Shown: positions 1 through 10,381 of the stretch, piece after piece
Layout of the letters: every line of letters starts with the position of its first letter
Numbering within the stretch: position 1 is the stretch's first letter
From: Astrothelium macrocarpum
Taxonomy: Eukaryota > Ascomycota > Dothideomycetes > Trypetheliales > Trypetheliaceae
DNA: 44,704 bases
Direction of reading: 5' to 3'
Assembly: GCA_021030915.1 (NCBI GenBank)
Contig: JAGEMR010000191.1
Span: forward strand, 1 to 44,704
Made by a program: the position numbers and the translations under genes
The notes under the pieces: model-generated
Database searches by the model: none
What the model saw: the letters and a program-made list of their open reading frames with translations, nothing else
Told to the model about the DNA's origin: nothing

Positions 1-1378
1 TCTTATCATAATTATTATAAATAGAAAAATTTTATTTTTTTCATTCATTTATAATATTTAATTCAATATTATATAGAATTCATAATTTTAATATATAAAT
101 TCTATTATTTATAAATATAATTTTATATTATTTTCATCAGATTAAATAAATAATAAAATTAATTTAATTTAATTCAAAAAAATATTCAATAAAAATATCA
201 AAAATAAAATTAATAATAATTTTAAATAAAAATTATTTATAATAAATGATCATGATTTTTATTTTATTATAAAATTTTTTAATTATTATTATAAATAATA
301 AATTCTGATTATTATTTATTCTTTTCATTTCATTCATTAATTTCAATTATTGAATATGAATTTATTTAAATCATTAATTGAATATTATAATATTAAATTA
401 AATAATTGGATCCAATATATATAAAATCTATTTTCATTTATTAAAATTGATTTTTTTCTATTATTTTAAAAAATATATAAAAAAATATTTATATTTTAAA
501 ATATTAAAAATGAATGATTCAAAATTGAATTTCAATTATTTGATCTATTAATAATATTTAATTAAATTAATAATCAATAATTTTGAAAAAATTTGAATCA
601 GATTTTTAATTCAAATTTTTTAATTATTATTTTAATAAATGAATAAAAACGATTTTATAAATATATTAATAATTAATTAAATTCATCATTATAAAAAAGA
701 ATTAATAAATTTGAAATATTTCTTTTTTAATAAAATATCGAAAATCATTTTTTAAAAATAAAAATTTATAATTTAAAAAAAATGATTAAAATTCAAAAAT
801 AATAAATAAATCAATAAAAATAATTAAAAATATCTTCTGAATATAATAAAATAATATTTTATAATTCTAATAAAATAATATTTATTCGTAAAATATAATA
901 ATAGAAGAAGGAAATAGAATAATTTAAAAAAGAATAAAAGAATATTCAAAAGATATAATAATAAATTAAAAAATAAATTGAAATTGAATAAAAAATAGAA
1001 CGAAAACGTATTCATAAAAAAATTCAATAATAATAGAAGAAGAAATAAATTATTCAATAATAATAGAAATAAAAAATAATTGAATAATAAATAATAATTA
1101 AATAATTAAAATTTGAATTATAATAAAATAAACAGAATCAATAAATTCAATAAAAAATATCAAATAAAATTTAGAATATTATATATATAAATAAGAAAAT
1201 ATTAAATAAAATAAAAATAATTTCTCATTCAAATTATTTAGAACGATATTTATAAATTCCATTATATTATAAAAATCAAAATTAATGATTTAAATAAAAT
1301 ATATAAATTAGAATTATTAATTAATTTTGATTTCATTTTATTATTTATTCTTATTATTGAAATAATTACATTCAAAGA
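1..1378. repeat. Extremely AT-rich, hypermutated block (RIP-like relic)
   Basis: This is a gene-free block of roughly 90% A+T that ends abruptly near base 1378, where normal composition starts. Only 48 G or C bases occur in positions 1-600 by hand count. 29 of 30 C are preceded by T and 17 of 18 G are followed by A. Later survivors also include a few ACG sites (near 649, 999-1007 and 1234). The only long open frame (824-1057, minus) is Leu/Phe/Tyr-rich low-complexity translation of AT sequence. Repeat-induced point mutation of an old transposon is the likeliest origin, but no coding remnant or terminal repeat can be read. It probably continues to the left of the window. Confidence 0.75.
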
Positions 1379-2098
1379 TTTGGTGGTGAGAATTAATTCG
1401 GATGTGCAGAAATGTGGGCCGTGCAGAAGATGGCGTTGACTCCTAGTTTCTTCAGCTTCCTACCCCCGGCGTCACCCTTCACTGTAATGCACCCAAGTAT
1501 AACTCAACGAATCGCTGCCATTATGGAAAAAACAAAAGACCTACGTTACCGAAAGTAGATGTATGAATACTATGCAGACTTCTACCATGGGTTTCGCTTG
1601 TTCATCGTCAGTCACATAGGTTGCTCCCCAACGAAGTATCCCGAAAATTCGAACACGGGAATTCAAGATTTCAGGGCTCTGTTATTTGTAAAGCTGGGCA
1701 ATCAGGTTCAGCATATATTCTGAACACAAGTGCTACTTGATCCTTGGTCTCACTTTGTTCGCTTAGTGCCTGGCATCCTTGCGTTAAAGGCGCATATGTC
1801 TTGCGGTCCTCGAGATACAAATGAGCAGAACAGCGGGGATGGGCGATCTACGCATTTTGCGTAGCAAGTACAAGAGTGTTCGCACCCCAACCATCCTATC
1901 TCCACAATATAGGGCGTTTACAGCAGTGATTACACTCAGAAAACAGTTTATAGAGCTTTTTCTCCTTAAGCTATCCCCAGGCGATTCTAGTCCCAGCATC
2001 ACGCTAAAACTGATATTGATACTAATTGTCAGAGTACTGAATAGCAAGAACCTTCTTGTACCTGACACCTCATTTTGACGACCCAAGTGACTAGATCC
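1379..2098. other. Intergenic, no gene recognised
   Basis: Normal base composition returns here. Two overlapping open frames exist on opposite strands (1821-2078 plus, 1784-2086 minus), but neither shows a family motif. The stretch is most likely the 3' flank of the minus-strand reductase. Confidence 0.5.
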
Positions 2099-3202
2099 TC
2101 AAGCCGACGGTGCCGAGACCTCCAGGACGGCCTTTCCAAAGTTTTCGCCTCTGAATATGTCCAGGAGACCCTCAATCGCATCATCCATGGTCTTAGTAAC
2201 ATGATACTTGGTTTTGAAGCCACCTTCCGCGATCCACCGAGAGACATTGTCAATATGCTCTTTACTCCACTTCGGGCCAAAATCAGGATCGCTCTGAATA
2301 AATCCTTGAATTTTAATGCGGCGGCCAAATATTGTCTCTGTGCCGGCCAACCGATACCGCTGCTCAGGTGGCAAGTTATATTGCGAGATCATGCCGCTGA
2401 CGATGATGCGTCCAAAGGTGCGAAGGGCGTCAAAAGCAGCCTGCAACGTCTCACCGCCGACGTTTTCGAAATAAATATCGATGCCATCGGGGGCAAGGCG
2501 GGCGAGAGCTTCCTTGGGGCTCTCTTTTTTGTAATTGAATCCGCCATCGAAGCCAAGCTCATTGGTAATGTACTTTAGCTTATCGTCATCGCCCACAGAG
2601 CCGATGACGGTTAGGCCTTGGTGTTTGGCCAACTGGCCAACAAGAGAACCTACTGCACCAGATGCTGCAGAGATGAAGATGATTTCGCCCTTTTTCGGTT
2701 GGCCAATCTCGTAGAATGACGAGTATGCCGTAATGCCAGGCATGCCCAGTGCACCCAGAAATTCCATCAGATCAATGTTGTACGGGTTTGAAATTTTTTC
2801 AACTAGTGGCAACTGCGTTATGGGGTTGAGAGTGTTAAGCGTCTCTTCATCCACAGCCCAATATTCTTGTAGTGGCCCAAATGTTCGTACAATGTCACCC
2901 TCTTTAAACTCGTTGTTTGAGGATCTCACTACTCGCGCAATCAGGCCGGTAGGGATAGGTGCGTGAAGATCGAAGGCAGGAAAGCAGGACTTGACGCTTT
3001 TATCACGCATGCGGCCACGTAGATAAGGGTCGAAACTGGCGTAGATGATTTTGAGGGTAACTCCGTGGTGAGGCACGGCGGAAAGGTCGAAGCCAATATC
3101 TTTGAGAACAAGATGCTTGCCATTCTCGGGCATAGCCTCAGGAATCTCCTCAAAAACGACCGCTCTGTTTCGGACCATAACTATTGATAGGGCGAGTGTC
3201 AA
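2099..3202 (-). CDS. Zinc-independent medium-chain reductase (alkenal/enone double-bond reductase type)
   Basis: The product is a 367 residue single-exon protein of the MDR superfamily, in the leukotriene B4 12-hydroxydehydrogenase / prostaglandin reductase / plant 2-alkenal reductase group. These enzymes reduce the alpha,beta double bond of enals and enones with NADPH. Visible support: YASFDPYLRGRM near residue 53, which is the usual N-terminal substrate-domain motif of this group; the nucleotide-binding AASGAVGSLVGQLAK near residue 180; and YFENVGGE near residue 245. It lacks the GHE and four-cysteine zinc motifs of alcohol dehydrogenases. The open frame starts at 3202; a second Met at residue 9 (3178) gives a start closer to the usual 340-355 residues. 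The protein is probably cytosolic, with no signal peptide. The natural substrate cannot be read from sequence. Confidence 0.9.
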   Translation of the reverse strand: MTLALSIVMVRNRAVVFEEIPEAMPENGKHLVLKDIGFDLSAVPHHGVTLKIIYASFDPYLRGRMRDKSVKSCFPAFDLHAPIPTGLIARVVRSSNNEFKEGDIVRTFGPLQEYWAVDEETLNTLNPITQLPLVEKISNPYNIDLMEFLGALGMPGITAYSSFYEIGQPKKGEIIFISAASGAVGSLVGQLAKHQGLTVIGSVGDDDKLKYITNELGFDGGFNYKKESPKEALARLAPDGIDIYFENVGGETLQAAFDALRTFGRIIVSGMISQYNLPPEQRYRLAGTETIFGRRIKIQGFIQSDPDFGPKWSKEHIDNVSRWIAEGGFKTKYHVTKTMDDAIEGLLDIFRGENFGKAVLEVSAPSA

Positions 3203-5501
3203 TTAGGATGGATAGCGACGATTCCAATTTCACTAGAAGCTGCATTTTGCAAAAGAGCTAGAGGCGGCCCTTTTATGCTCAGCGAACAGGTGCAGATCTC
3301 CGACGACATAATCTTGAGGATAGGACTGCTGCAGATTGCGGCACAGTCAAGGTCGGGCATTGTCGCATTAGCAATCATGATTTAGAATATGATAGAAGGC
3401 GGGGAGCTATTAATTTTAGGGAAGGAAAATCTCGTGGTAGGAGATGACGAACGTAAAACAGCTCTACCAAGACCCTGCGCTAGGAGATATCCCCGACTAC
3501 GCTAGGAGATGTCCCTGCGCTAGGGCATGTTATTGATTCATTTGTAAGGTAATCCCGCACGGGCCAGCAGCGATATTTCTTCGCGTAGGGACTGATGACT
3601 CTCAAAACATTTCTTCTGCAATCGCTTCCCTACTTCAGCTATTCGATTTCCTTCTCTGTTAACTTTCAGAACGGAATATGGCTAACTCGGCTCCAACCAT
3701 CTCGGTCTTTTCCACCTGAGGGCAATGATACAGTCAACGAGACAAAGGCCTTTCGTCCAAAACGAGTCATAGAGTCAAGAGACGGTAAAATTCTCGGCTA
3801 AAGTATATAGAAGACTCGCTAATCCTTAATTTAGATGTGTTGTTGGGCACGCAAGTTGACTGCGAATACCCCCGGACGTTGTTTGAAGCCCCAGTAATAA
3901 AACAAGCTCTACATGCGGTTGTACAGCACCCTAAATCCAATCCTCCACTTGAATGACGCTGTAACCTAACGAACACATATCTCAAAGTCCACTCATTTCT
4001 CACGGAAGTCTCCCAGGCGCCGGTATTTCCGTCTTTTCCTACGAAAATGCCCAACGAAAGCGAGGCCGAAAAACTAATAACTGAAAAAGATGGCACAATT
4101 TTTGAAGTTGTATGTGTTATTACCGAAAATCAATATCTTGAGATAGTATTTATTATCGACGCCTCAATTCTCAGTACGGAATTGGGAAAACTTATGTCTG
4201 AATGTTTCACCCGGTTTGTTCCTTTCATCCTGTTTGGCTAAAATTATGGTTTGTGTGGCGAAAATAATTAAATCTCAACGGCCGATAATGTCCTTTTGAA
4301 CCTGCCGGTGAGTTAATAATCTAACGAATACCACCCATCCTTTCAATTTCACAGTGAAGGCAATGAAGGAATAGTGGAGGTAGAATTTCGAAAGATGCGT
4401 CTCAATCTTGGTTTTGATGGATTTTGTATCAAAACTACTCCCGTTTCAGAAACGGAAGCTATGTCATCTGCAGTCCAAACTCAAAATAGCTAACGAGGAG
4501 TGGACTCCTGTCCGAGGTATAAGGCTTGTCATCCAACGCTGAATATCTAATGAAGCTTGACACATCTATCAAAGTCAGGGAAGTTTGGTTTTTTGATCCT
4601 CCGCTTCATGTTCGGAGCTAAGACAGAGCTCCCAATTCGCAGAGGGGACGGGATGTTTAGCAACAGACGCAGGAGTGGGGCCATCAATGACGAGCCTTTT
4701 AGCAGATGCGAAAACATCTTTGGCCACACATATGTCCATAGAGGAGGGAACGTTAGTAACTTGGAGCAATGACAATCCGATTTTAAGCGAAAAGATCGAA
4801 TCAATACATTACCTTGCTAACTCGTTTCTTTGATTGGCGCTGGCCGATTTGACTGCCTTATAAGACGATCCCAGTACACTCCGTGCCCCTGCTGCCTTTG
4901 AATGTCCTTTGATCTTACCAAGATGAAGCAAGCGTGCACAATTCTCCTAACTCAATGTCTAGCAATAGCCTAGAGACTTGGTTGGCATCTGATCCTTGTA
5001 GAAGCGATTACTAGGACTCGTCTTCGTCCGCGAATCTGCCTGACCAAACTCCTTCAAAACCATGTTGCCATCTTTATCTTTCCGTCATTGTGACCAAAAG
5101 ATTCAAGAATTCGTCTCAAGAAATAGTTCATACAAACACTTTTATCCATCCTAAAAATGGCGCGTATTGTAAAAGCAAAATATTCTGCGTGGATCGGCGC
5201 ACATGAATTAAAAATGAAAAATTCCGGCTATAACTACATCACGTTGACATGCTTGTAAGCGTGATACAACATTTGTGCCGCAAACTGAATTACGTAAACA
5301 TGTTCAATTTCACATTAAACCTAGCCTCTTTTGTATGCTACGTATGCAGAATGCGGTGTTGGGTTGATCCGCTTCACTCGAATCTTCTACAAGCCTATGG
5401 CGCTAGCCTTGCTACACCGACACATGATGGCATAGCAGTCTCAAGCAACCGATATGGTCCCTTGTTCACTTCTTCCATCGATATGTCTTTAATCTATTGA
5501 A
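3203..5501. other. Intergenic, no gene recognised
   Basis: The stretch contains only short, unconvincing open frames on both strands (for example 3595-3801, 4557-4804 and 5249-5500) with no recognised motif. A small cluster of short direct repeats lies at 3474-3525. The right end should hold the promoter of the ankyrin-type gene. Confidence 0.45.
3474..3525. repeat. Short direct repeats (CCCTGCGCTAGG and CGCTAGGAGAT)
   Basis: CCCTGCGCTAGG occurs at about 3474 and again at about 3513. The overlapping unit CGCTAGGAGAT occurs at about 3478 and 3499. It is a local, imperfect repeat cluster about 300 bases upstream of the reductase start. Function is unknown. Confidence 0.5.
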
Positions 5502-8003
5502 ATGTCTGGTGCCGAGGCAATTTTTGGGGTGATATCTGGAGGGGTCGGCTTGGTTTCGTTGGGCATTCAACTTGGTGAGAGCGTCATAAAATTAAAAAGA
5601 ATTCTCTCGACAGCGAAAAATGCACCACAAACAATTTCAAGACACGTGTTTAGCCTCGAAACCATGGCGGTCGCACTTCAGCAGCTTGAACACCACCGGC
5701 AGCATGACACCCATAGCGCAGAGATCCTTGCACGATGCCTCGTCGAGTGTCGAGAAAGTACGGCTCAAATACAGCAGGTGGTTGACAAGATGGAGCACTA
5801 CTTGAAAACATACAGCAGGATTGGAGGAAGGTTGTACACCGTATATAAGGAAAGAGAAGTGAAAGAGCTCTTTGATGATCTGGAGAGGGCCAAGAGCTCA
5901 CTGGAGCTTGCATACATGTTCTATTTGGCTGCGGAGCAGAGACGGCGAGATCATAAACACAGTGAAACTCTTGCTCTGCACAGCACATTACTGAATAGTC
6001 TGCAGGCGCAGGTCATAGCAGGAAACGCCAATATTTCACAACAGCTCACAAGACTTCTGCCATCTCCAACAGTGTCACAACAGGCTCATTTGGCCAACAT
6101 CGACAGCCGCACATCGTCAACAAGCGAGTCAATCAGAATAGGGTCATCTGAAAACAATACAGGCGAGATGTTAAGCAGCTGCGATTGTCTTGGACGACAT
6201 GGTCACGCTGTGCCAATTAAGTAATTCAAGCGAAAGAAGGGCAGAACACATATTCGTATAGGCCTGTCGAGCCGACTTTCCCATCGTATATGGGATTTCG
6301 CGATAACTAGGACTCAATCTTGCTGGGGTATGGATTTCTATACGTACAACATTGTTCCCCAAGATTCTCTAATTTTTCAATACTGCCGGCTCGGAGATAT
6401 CGCAGGGATGCAAAGACTGAGCAAGAGAGGGGAAGCATCACTGTTGGACACCATGCGCTATGAGGATTGGGACGGCAATTGGACTTTGCTTGAGGTGAGC
6501 CGCAGGACATGTAGATGTGTTCTGGCTGAACGATTACAGTTTGCTGCGCAGTACGGGCAGCTTGAGGTTTGTCGATATCTTCTCAATCAAATAGATTGGC
6601 CCGATCAGGCTGCAGTACTGAGCCGTGCTCTAAGTTGGTTCGCTTTTTTGAATGGTGAAAATACTGCAGAGATGTATCGTCTTTTCCTCGAAGCTCCCGG
6701 TTTCGATGCTGATCTTGATGTGAATGAGCCTCGTTATGGCTGGCTAACTTCATGCCCTGATGCGTTGTGTTTTAACTTGATTCTGGAGAATTTGCAATCA
6801 CAATTCTTCCCTCTCCTCGTAGAAACTAGATTTAATCTGGCCGTTCGGGTTCAGTCAATATTCACTTCTATAGACCCGCCTGCTTTTCTTAAATTCATCG
6901 CTTTACGACAATCCGATAAAAGACTTGCCTCGTTAAGAAGCAGTGATGGCATATCAGTCCTACACTACATTGCACGTCGTCTGTGTTGCTCTACGTACAG
7001 AGCTTTAACGAAAGATGACTTGCAAGGATGGCTTGAAATTGGAGTAGATGTGCTAAAGAATGGTGGGGATCCTTTTTGCACTGCCAGAACGAAATGCCAG
7101 GGGGTGGTTCGTCGACTACACGACATAGATACTTTTTCTTGTGACACAGAGGAAGAATGGCAAAGCACGCCCCTTATGGACGCTCTGGACATTCAACGTT
7201 GGGGGATACCTCGAGCCTCCGCTGATTCTTGTGCCATGACTTTGGCGGTCGTTCAAAGCTGGGCCGGGATGCTCCAGAAAGCTGGCCTCGACCTTCGGTT
7301 TTATGGTGATATGGAGAGCCAGGTCTGGAAGAAACTCGGCGTCGAAGATATTTCCAAAATCGATCAACGAATTTACCCTGTGTATTGCCCAGCTAGAATA
7401 GGAGAGCTTATTTACGGATCTACACCAGCGGACTGGAGTCTAACGATTCGCTGGCCCCGTTTTATTCGTGCATTCAAGCTTCATCCACTCCCAGGAGCAT
7501 TTCCTGACGATCACAATCTCCCGACAACGATTATATGGTATCCGACGGAGAAAGAAATGAGTGAAGGACATTGGGAGATTGCTGAAAAACGGAGAATACA
7601 GTCCAAGCATTGGGATCTCATGGATTTAGTCGTTGAATCAAAGGAACCCTTCGAGGAGCTCATTGATAGTGTGCAAGACGACGCGGGTGTAATAATGTTA
7701 ATGCACCACCGAGTATCTCGTCCACCAGCTTCAACCTCAAGGTCACATAGTCAGCCTCGGCATATGGGTCATAGAAAAATGGCGCACAGAAAAACGGCCC
7801 ATGGTAAAATGCGAGAGTCCTGTAGACATTGGTTGGGAACCTATCACCTATGCCTTTTCAACTCACAATGGCGGTTAGGCTGCAATATGACAGACGTGGC
7901 AGAGATAAACAGGCACGGCTATTACGAAGATCCGAGGAGTTGTTCCAAAGGCATGCCAAACGGATGTCACTCAGTGCAAGAGTCATATTGGTGGCGGTAT
8001 TAA
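5502..8003 (+). CDS. HELO-like N-terminal domain / ankyrin-type fungal protein, interrupted by an in-frame TAA
   Basis: Two open stretches, 5502-6221 and 6225-8003, lie in the same frame, separated by one TAA at 6222-6224. The first 240 residues (AEAIFGVISGGVGLVSLGIQ start, helical middle) look like the fungal HELO-like N-terminal domain found on STAND/NLR and ankyrin proteins. A CxC cluster follows at about residues 227-229, then a segment with RIGLSSRLSHRIWDFA and SLIFQYCRLGDIAGMQRL that is typical of the linker and first ankyrin-like unit of that family. A 45 base in-frame intron is likely at 6495-6539 (GTGAGC..TTACAG); removing it joins TLLE to FAAQYGQLEVCRYLL, a normal ankyrin helix. The C-terminus has an HRKMA/HRKTA/HGKM triplet repeat. 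The TAA is either a true nonsense change or lies in an unresolved intron: 6170-6244 keeps frame but has a weak GTTAAG donor. Family members are linked to self/non-self recognition and cell death; the role here is inference. Confidence 0.65.
6495..6539 (+). other. Predicted 45 base intron in the ankyrin-type gene
   Basis: Donor GTGAGC, internal CTGAAC branch-like sequence and acceptor TTACAG. It is open in frame, so it is easy to miss. Splicing restores a continuous ankyrin-like helix (TLLE + FAAQYG). Confidence 0.6.
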
Positions 8004-8758
8004 AGTTATCTTGAACAAATCGCGAATTGTCAAGACAAGCGTACTTATCGCGAATGGCATAGTAAAGTAGACTCTCCGGGCCCAAGAAGTATGAGGCATA
8101 CTGCCACCCGGAACTGTCCTCAGGGTTGCAGCAAAGTTCACTTGGACCAAATTCGGGTGCCCGAGCCACTCCGATGCTTCCATCCAAGGCGAACGTGGGA
8201 GGACTTGGGAACTTGAGACGAGAATTATGAAGAGACGCGACAGCAGTTCATTGGATATGATAAAGGCTCAGAGTACGTACAGCAAGGTCCTGGTGGAAGC
8301 TTCCATGTTCTTCTCTGCGTCTTCTCTATTCTTGTTAGATAGCGAGAAGCAAAAGTAAATTGGGAAATACCGAGAGATCGGTATCGATCTATATGAAAAT
8401 CTCCTGAGCTATATGTTAATACCTTGTTGAGGTGCCTACTCCCTCTTGGCTAACATACCGGAACATTATTCGATGAAGTCCAAACGTTGGAAAAGGAAGG
8501 TTTTGAAGTTCCTGCAGCTTTCAGAATTGAGAGGCAGACTTCGAAGTCCGCGGGTCTTTCCTCGGGATCGACCCAACAGGGCGCTGAGCAAGACGGACAA
8601 TCCTCCTTCGGATTTAGTGTCGACTTGTATCTCCGCTAATCTCCTCCAAGTCATGGTGGGAATCCTAGCGCCAACTAAGCCTTAAACGGATACCCCTCTT
8701 TCAGGTTCACGGACTTCGCAAGATCGGAAGGGACGATGCGCAGAACCGGAGTGACCTA
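8004..8758. other. Intergenic between ankyrin-type gene and GNAT gene
   Basis: Open frames exist on the minus strand at 7858-8187 and 7983-8183 and on the plus strand at 8446-8685, but none has a recognisable motif. The minus frame at 7858-8187 (with SSGWQYASYFLGPESLLYYA) has protein-like composition and could be an exon of an unrecognised gene overlapping the 3' end of the ankyrin-type gene. This is weak evidence. Confidence 0.35.
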
Positions 8759-9535
8759 ATGGACCCAATTATCATTACACCGCGATTGAAACTTACCCTC
8801 GTTACGAAAGCAGGAAAAGGAAGTCCAGAGTTCGAGTGGTTACATGAACTACGCAGCGATGAGAAAGCTACGTGGTGGAGGTAGGATACGTTCCTCGTCA
8901 CTACGTTTTGTTTCGCTGCTTTTCTTTCCGTCTTTACTCAATTGGTTTCGCGATTGACCTGTGAAAGCATCCATGGTCAAGCCAAGTCTACCGAGGACAC
9001 GGAGAAGGCCATTAAAGGTATTCTACCAACCCATGACGAAGACGAAAAAGCATATAGAGTCGCCTATGCTGTCCATACGATCCCTGAGCCGGTAATTGAA
9101 CACAAGCCGCCACTCATAGAGCAAGATAAGGTTTCAACAAAGGTCATCGGTTTTGTAACCCTAAGGTCCCTGGATGCTGGTAGCCTTGCATTGCCGGAGC
9201 ATCTCACATTACCGTTCGCGGACACGACTTCGACGCTGATTGTGGAACTTGCATATATGTTTCTGCCGGCCGGATGGGGTAAAGGTTACGCAACTGAGTC
9301 GGTGACGGCAGTGTTCGAGTCTTGTAAGAGAGCGCCATCCTTTTGGACACCTTTCTCGAAGCTTTACGTTAGAGCCATTGTGAACGATGGTAATCCAGCA
9401 AGCCTGCGAGTAATGGAAAAGACCGGAATGACGAAACGCGGCATTTATGATCTGACTGGGAAAAAAGTCTTTCTTGCTGGAGAATGGCGAGAGGAGCATC
9501 GTCTTCATATATTTGGCGCGTACCTGTTAAATTAA
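8759..9535 (+). CDS. GNAT-family N-acetyltransferase (RimJ/RimL-like), two exons
   Basis: Exons 8759-8880 and 8968-9535 join to 229 residues. The ATG at 8759 begins MDPIIITPRLKLTLVT, the standard opening strand of RimJ/RimL-type acetyltransferases. The 87 base intron has donor GTAGGA and acceptor GAAAG preceded by TTGAC; splicing gives ATWWSIHGQ, with no stop. The acetyl-CoA pyrophosphate-binding loop is AGWGKGYATES, followed by a later ASLRVMEKTGM that matches the conserved N-x-AS-x-R-x-[ML]-EK-x-G element of this group. Such enzymes acetylate protein N-termini, small amines or antibiotics. The substrate is not readable, and the protein is probably cytosolic. Both its intron and ATG were found by splicing, because the second exon has no plausible start of its own. 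Confidence 0.82.
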
Positions 9536-10381
9536 TGAAGATGGTATGTTCGTCTTGAGACTGGTCCACACAAGTTCCTGGGACTCTTAATCCAGACGTC
9601 GCTACGCGAATAACTTTTCAAACAGTGCAGGCGAAAGTTTTGGATTGGCCATCCAAGTGACAGAATCTTGGAGTGTAATTATGGATAAGTCTATGTACCC
9701 TGGAGATATCCAGAGATCCAGAGTGTAATTATTGTGCTGGGGAATTGGTGGCCGGGCTTGCCGTTTGGAGAAGATGGCGCTCATCCAGACAGGTTCTGAC
9801 TCCCATTAGGTAAATAAGCATATATACTTATCATCTTATCAGATTTTTCTAAAGAGGATTATTGCTCTTAGCTAAGTAATGCTATGACACAGAAAGGCAA
9901 ACTTCCCTCTGAACCTACGCGATAATCAAGCCTACCTTCTGCGCCCGTGACATCCGGAATCCTTCGGTTTTTGTATCTCTATTGTCGAGCCAACAAGAGG
10001 GTCAGCGCGATCTTGTGTCACACAATTTCTACGTTAGCATCCACCGAAGCGCGCATTGGCCTGAAGATTTGATCATTGCTTCTCGCCTGGTTGGATCCCT
10101 CAGCTCTCTAAGCGCTCTATAGTCATCTATTGAGTATATGTTGTCGCAGCTGCCGGCATGGTTGTGGAGATCATTAATTTTCAAGTCGAGTGCGAGAGAC
10201 AAAATAGATGTTGCGCAGGTGGGGGTGTTGCGCAAGATGTGCCCCACCTAAACTCTTCAGCTCTCTGTGCGATCAGCTCATTACCTCCGACAAAAGCTAT
10301 CTTTTATTTGAGCAATTTTTGTACGTTCCAATATTTGCGAAGCTTGTTGATGTCTGGCCATTCTCCGTCCGAACATCGAAT
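9536..10381. other. Intergenic upstream of the HET gene
   Basis: No gene is recognised. The open frame of the HET gene extends upstream to 10208, but the residues before the Met at 10382 do not resemble the family, so this part is read as 5' untranslated or promoter sequence. Confidence 0.5.

Noticed and set aside
824..1057. 77 residue open frame in the AT block
   Set aside because: It is almost entirely Leu, Phe, Asn and Tyr, as expected from translating AT-rich DNA. It has no motif or coding signal.
1..1378. Mitochondrial DNA insertion as the source of the AT-rich block
   Set aside because: No tRNA-like, intron-core or respiratory-chain reading is visible, and the strict TpC/GpA context of surviving bases fits point mutation better. 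It was not excluded by search.
2075..2578. 167 residue plus-strand open frame
   Set aside because: It is the antisense shadow of the reductase gene at 2099-3202, whose family motifs are unambiguous.
6221..6310. A 90 base intron (GTAATT..CTAG) removing the TAA in the ankyrin-type gene
   Set aside because: It keeps frame but would delete RIGLSSRLSHRIWDFA, which looks conserved in the family, and its only branch-like site is too close to the acceptor.
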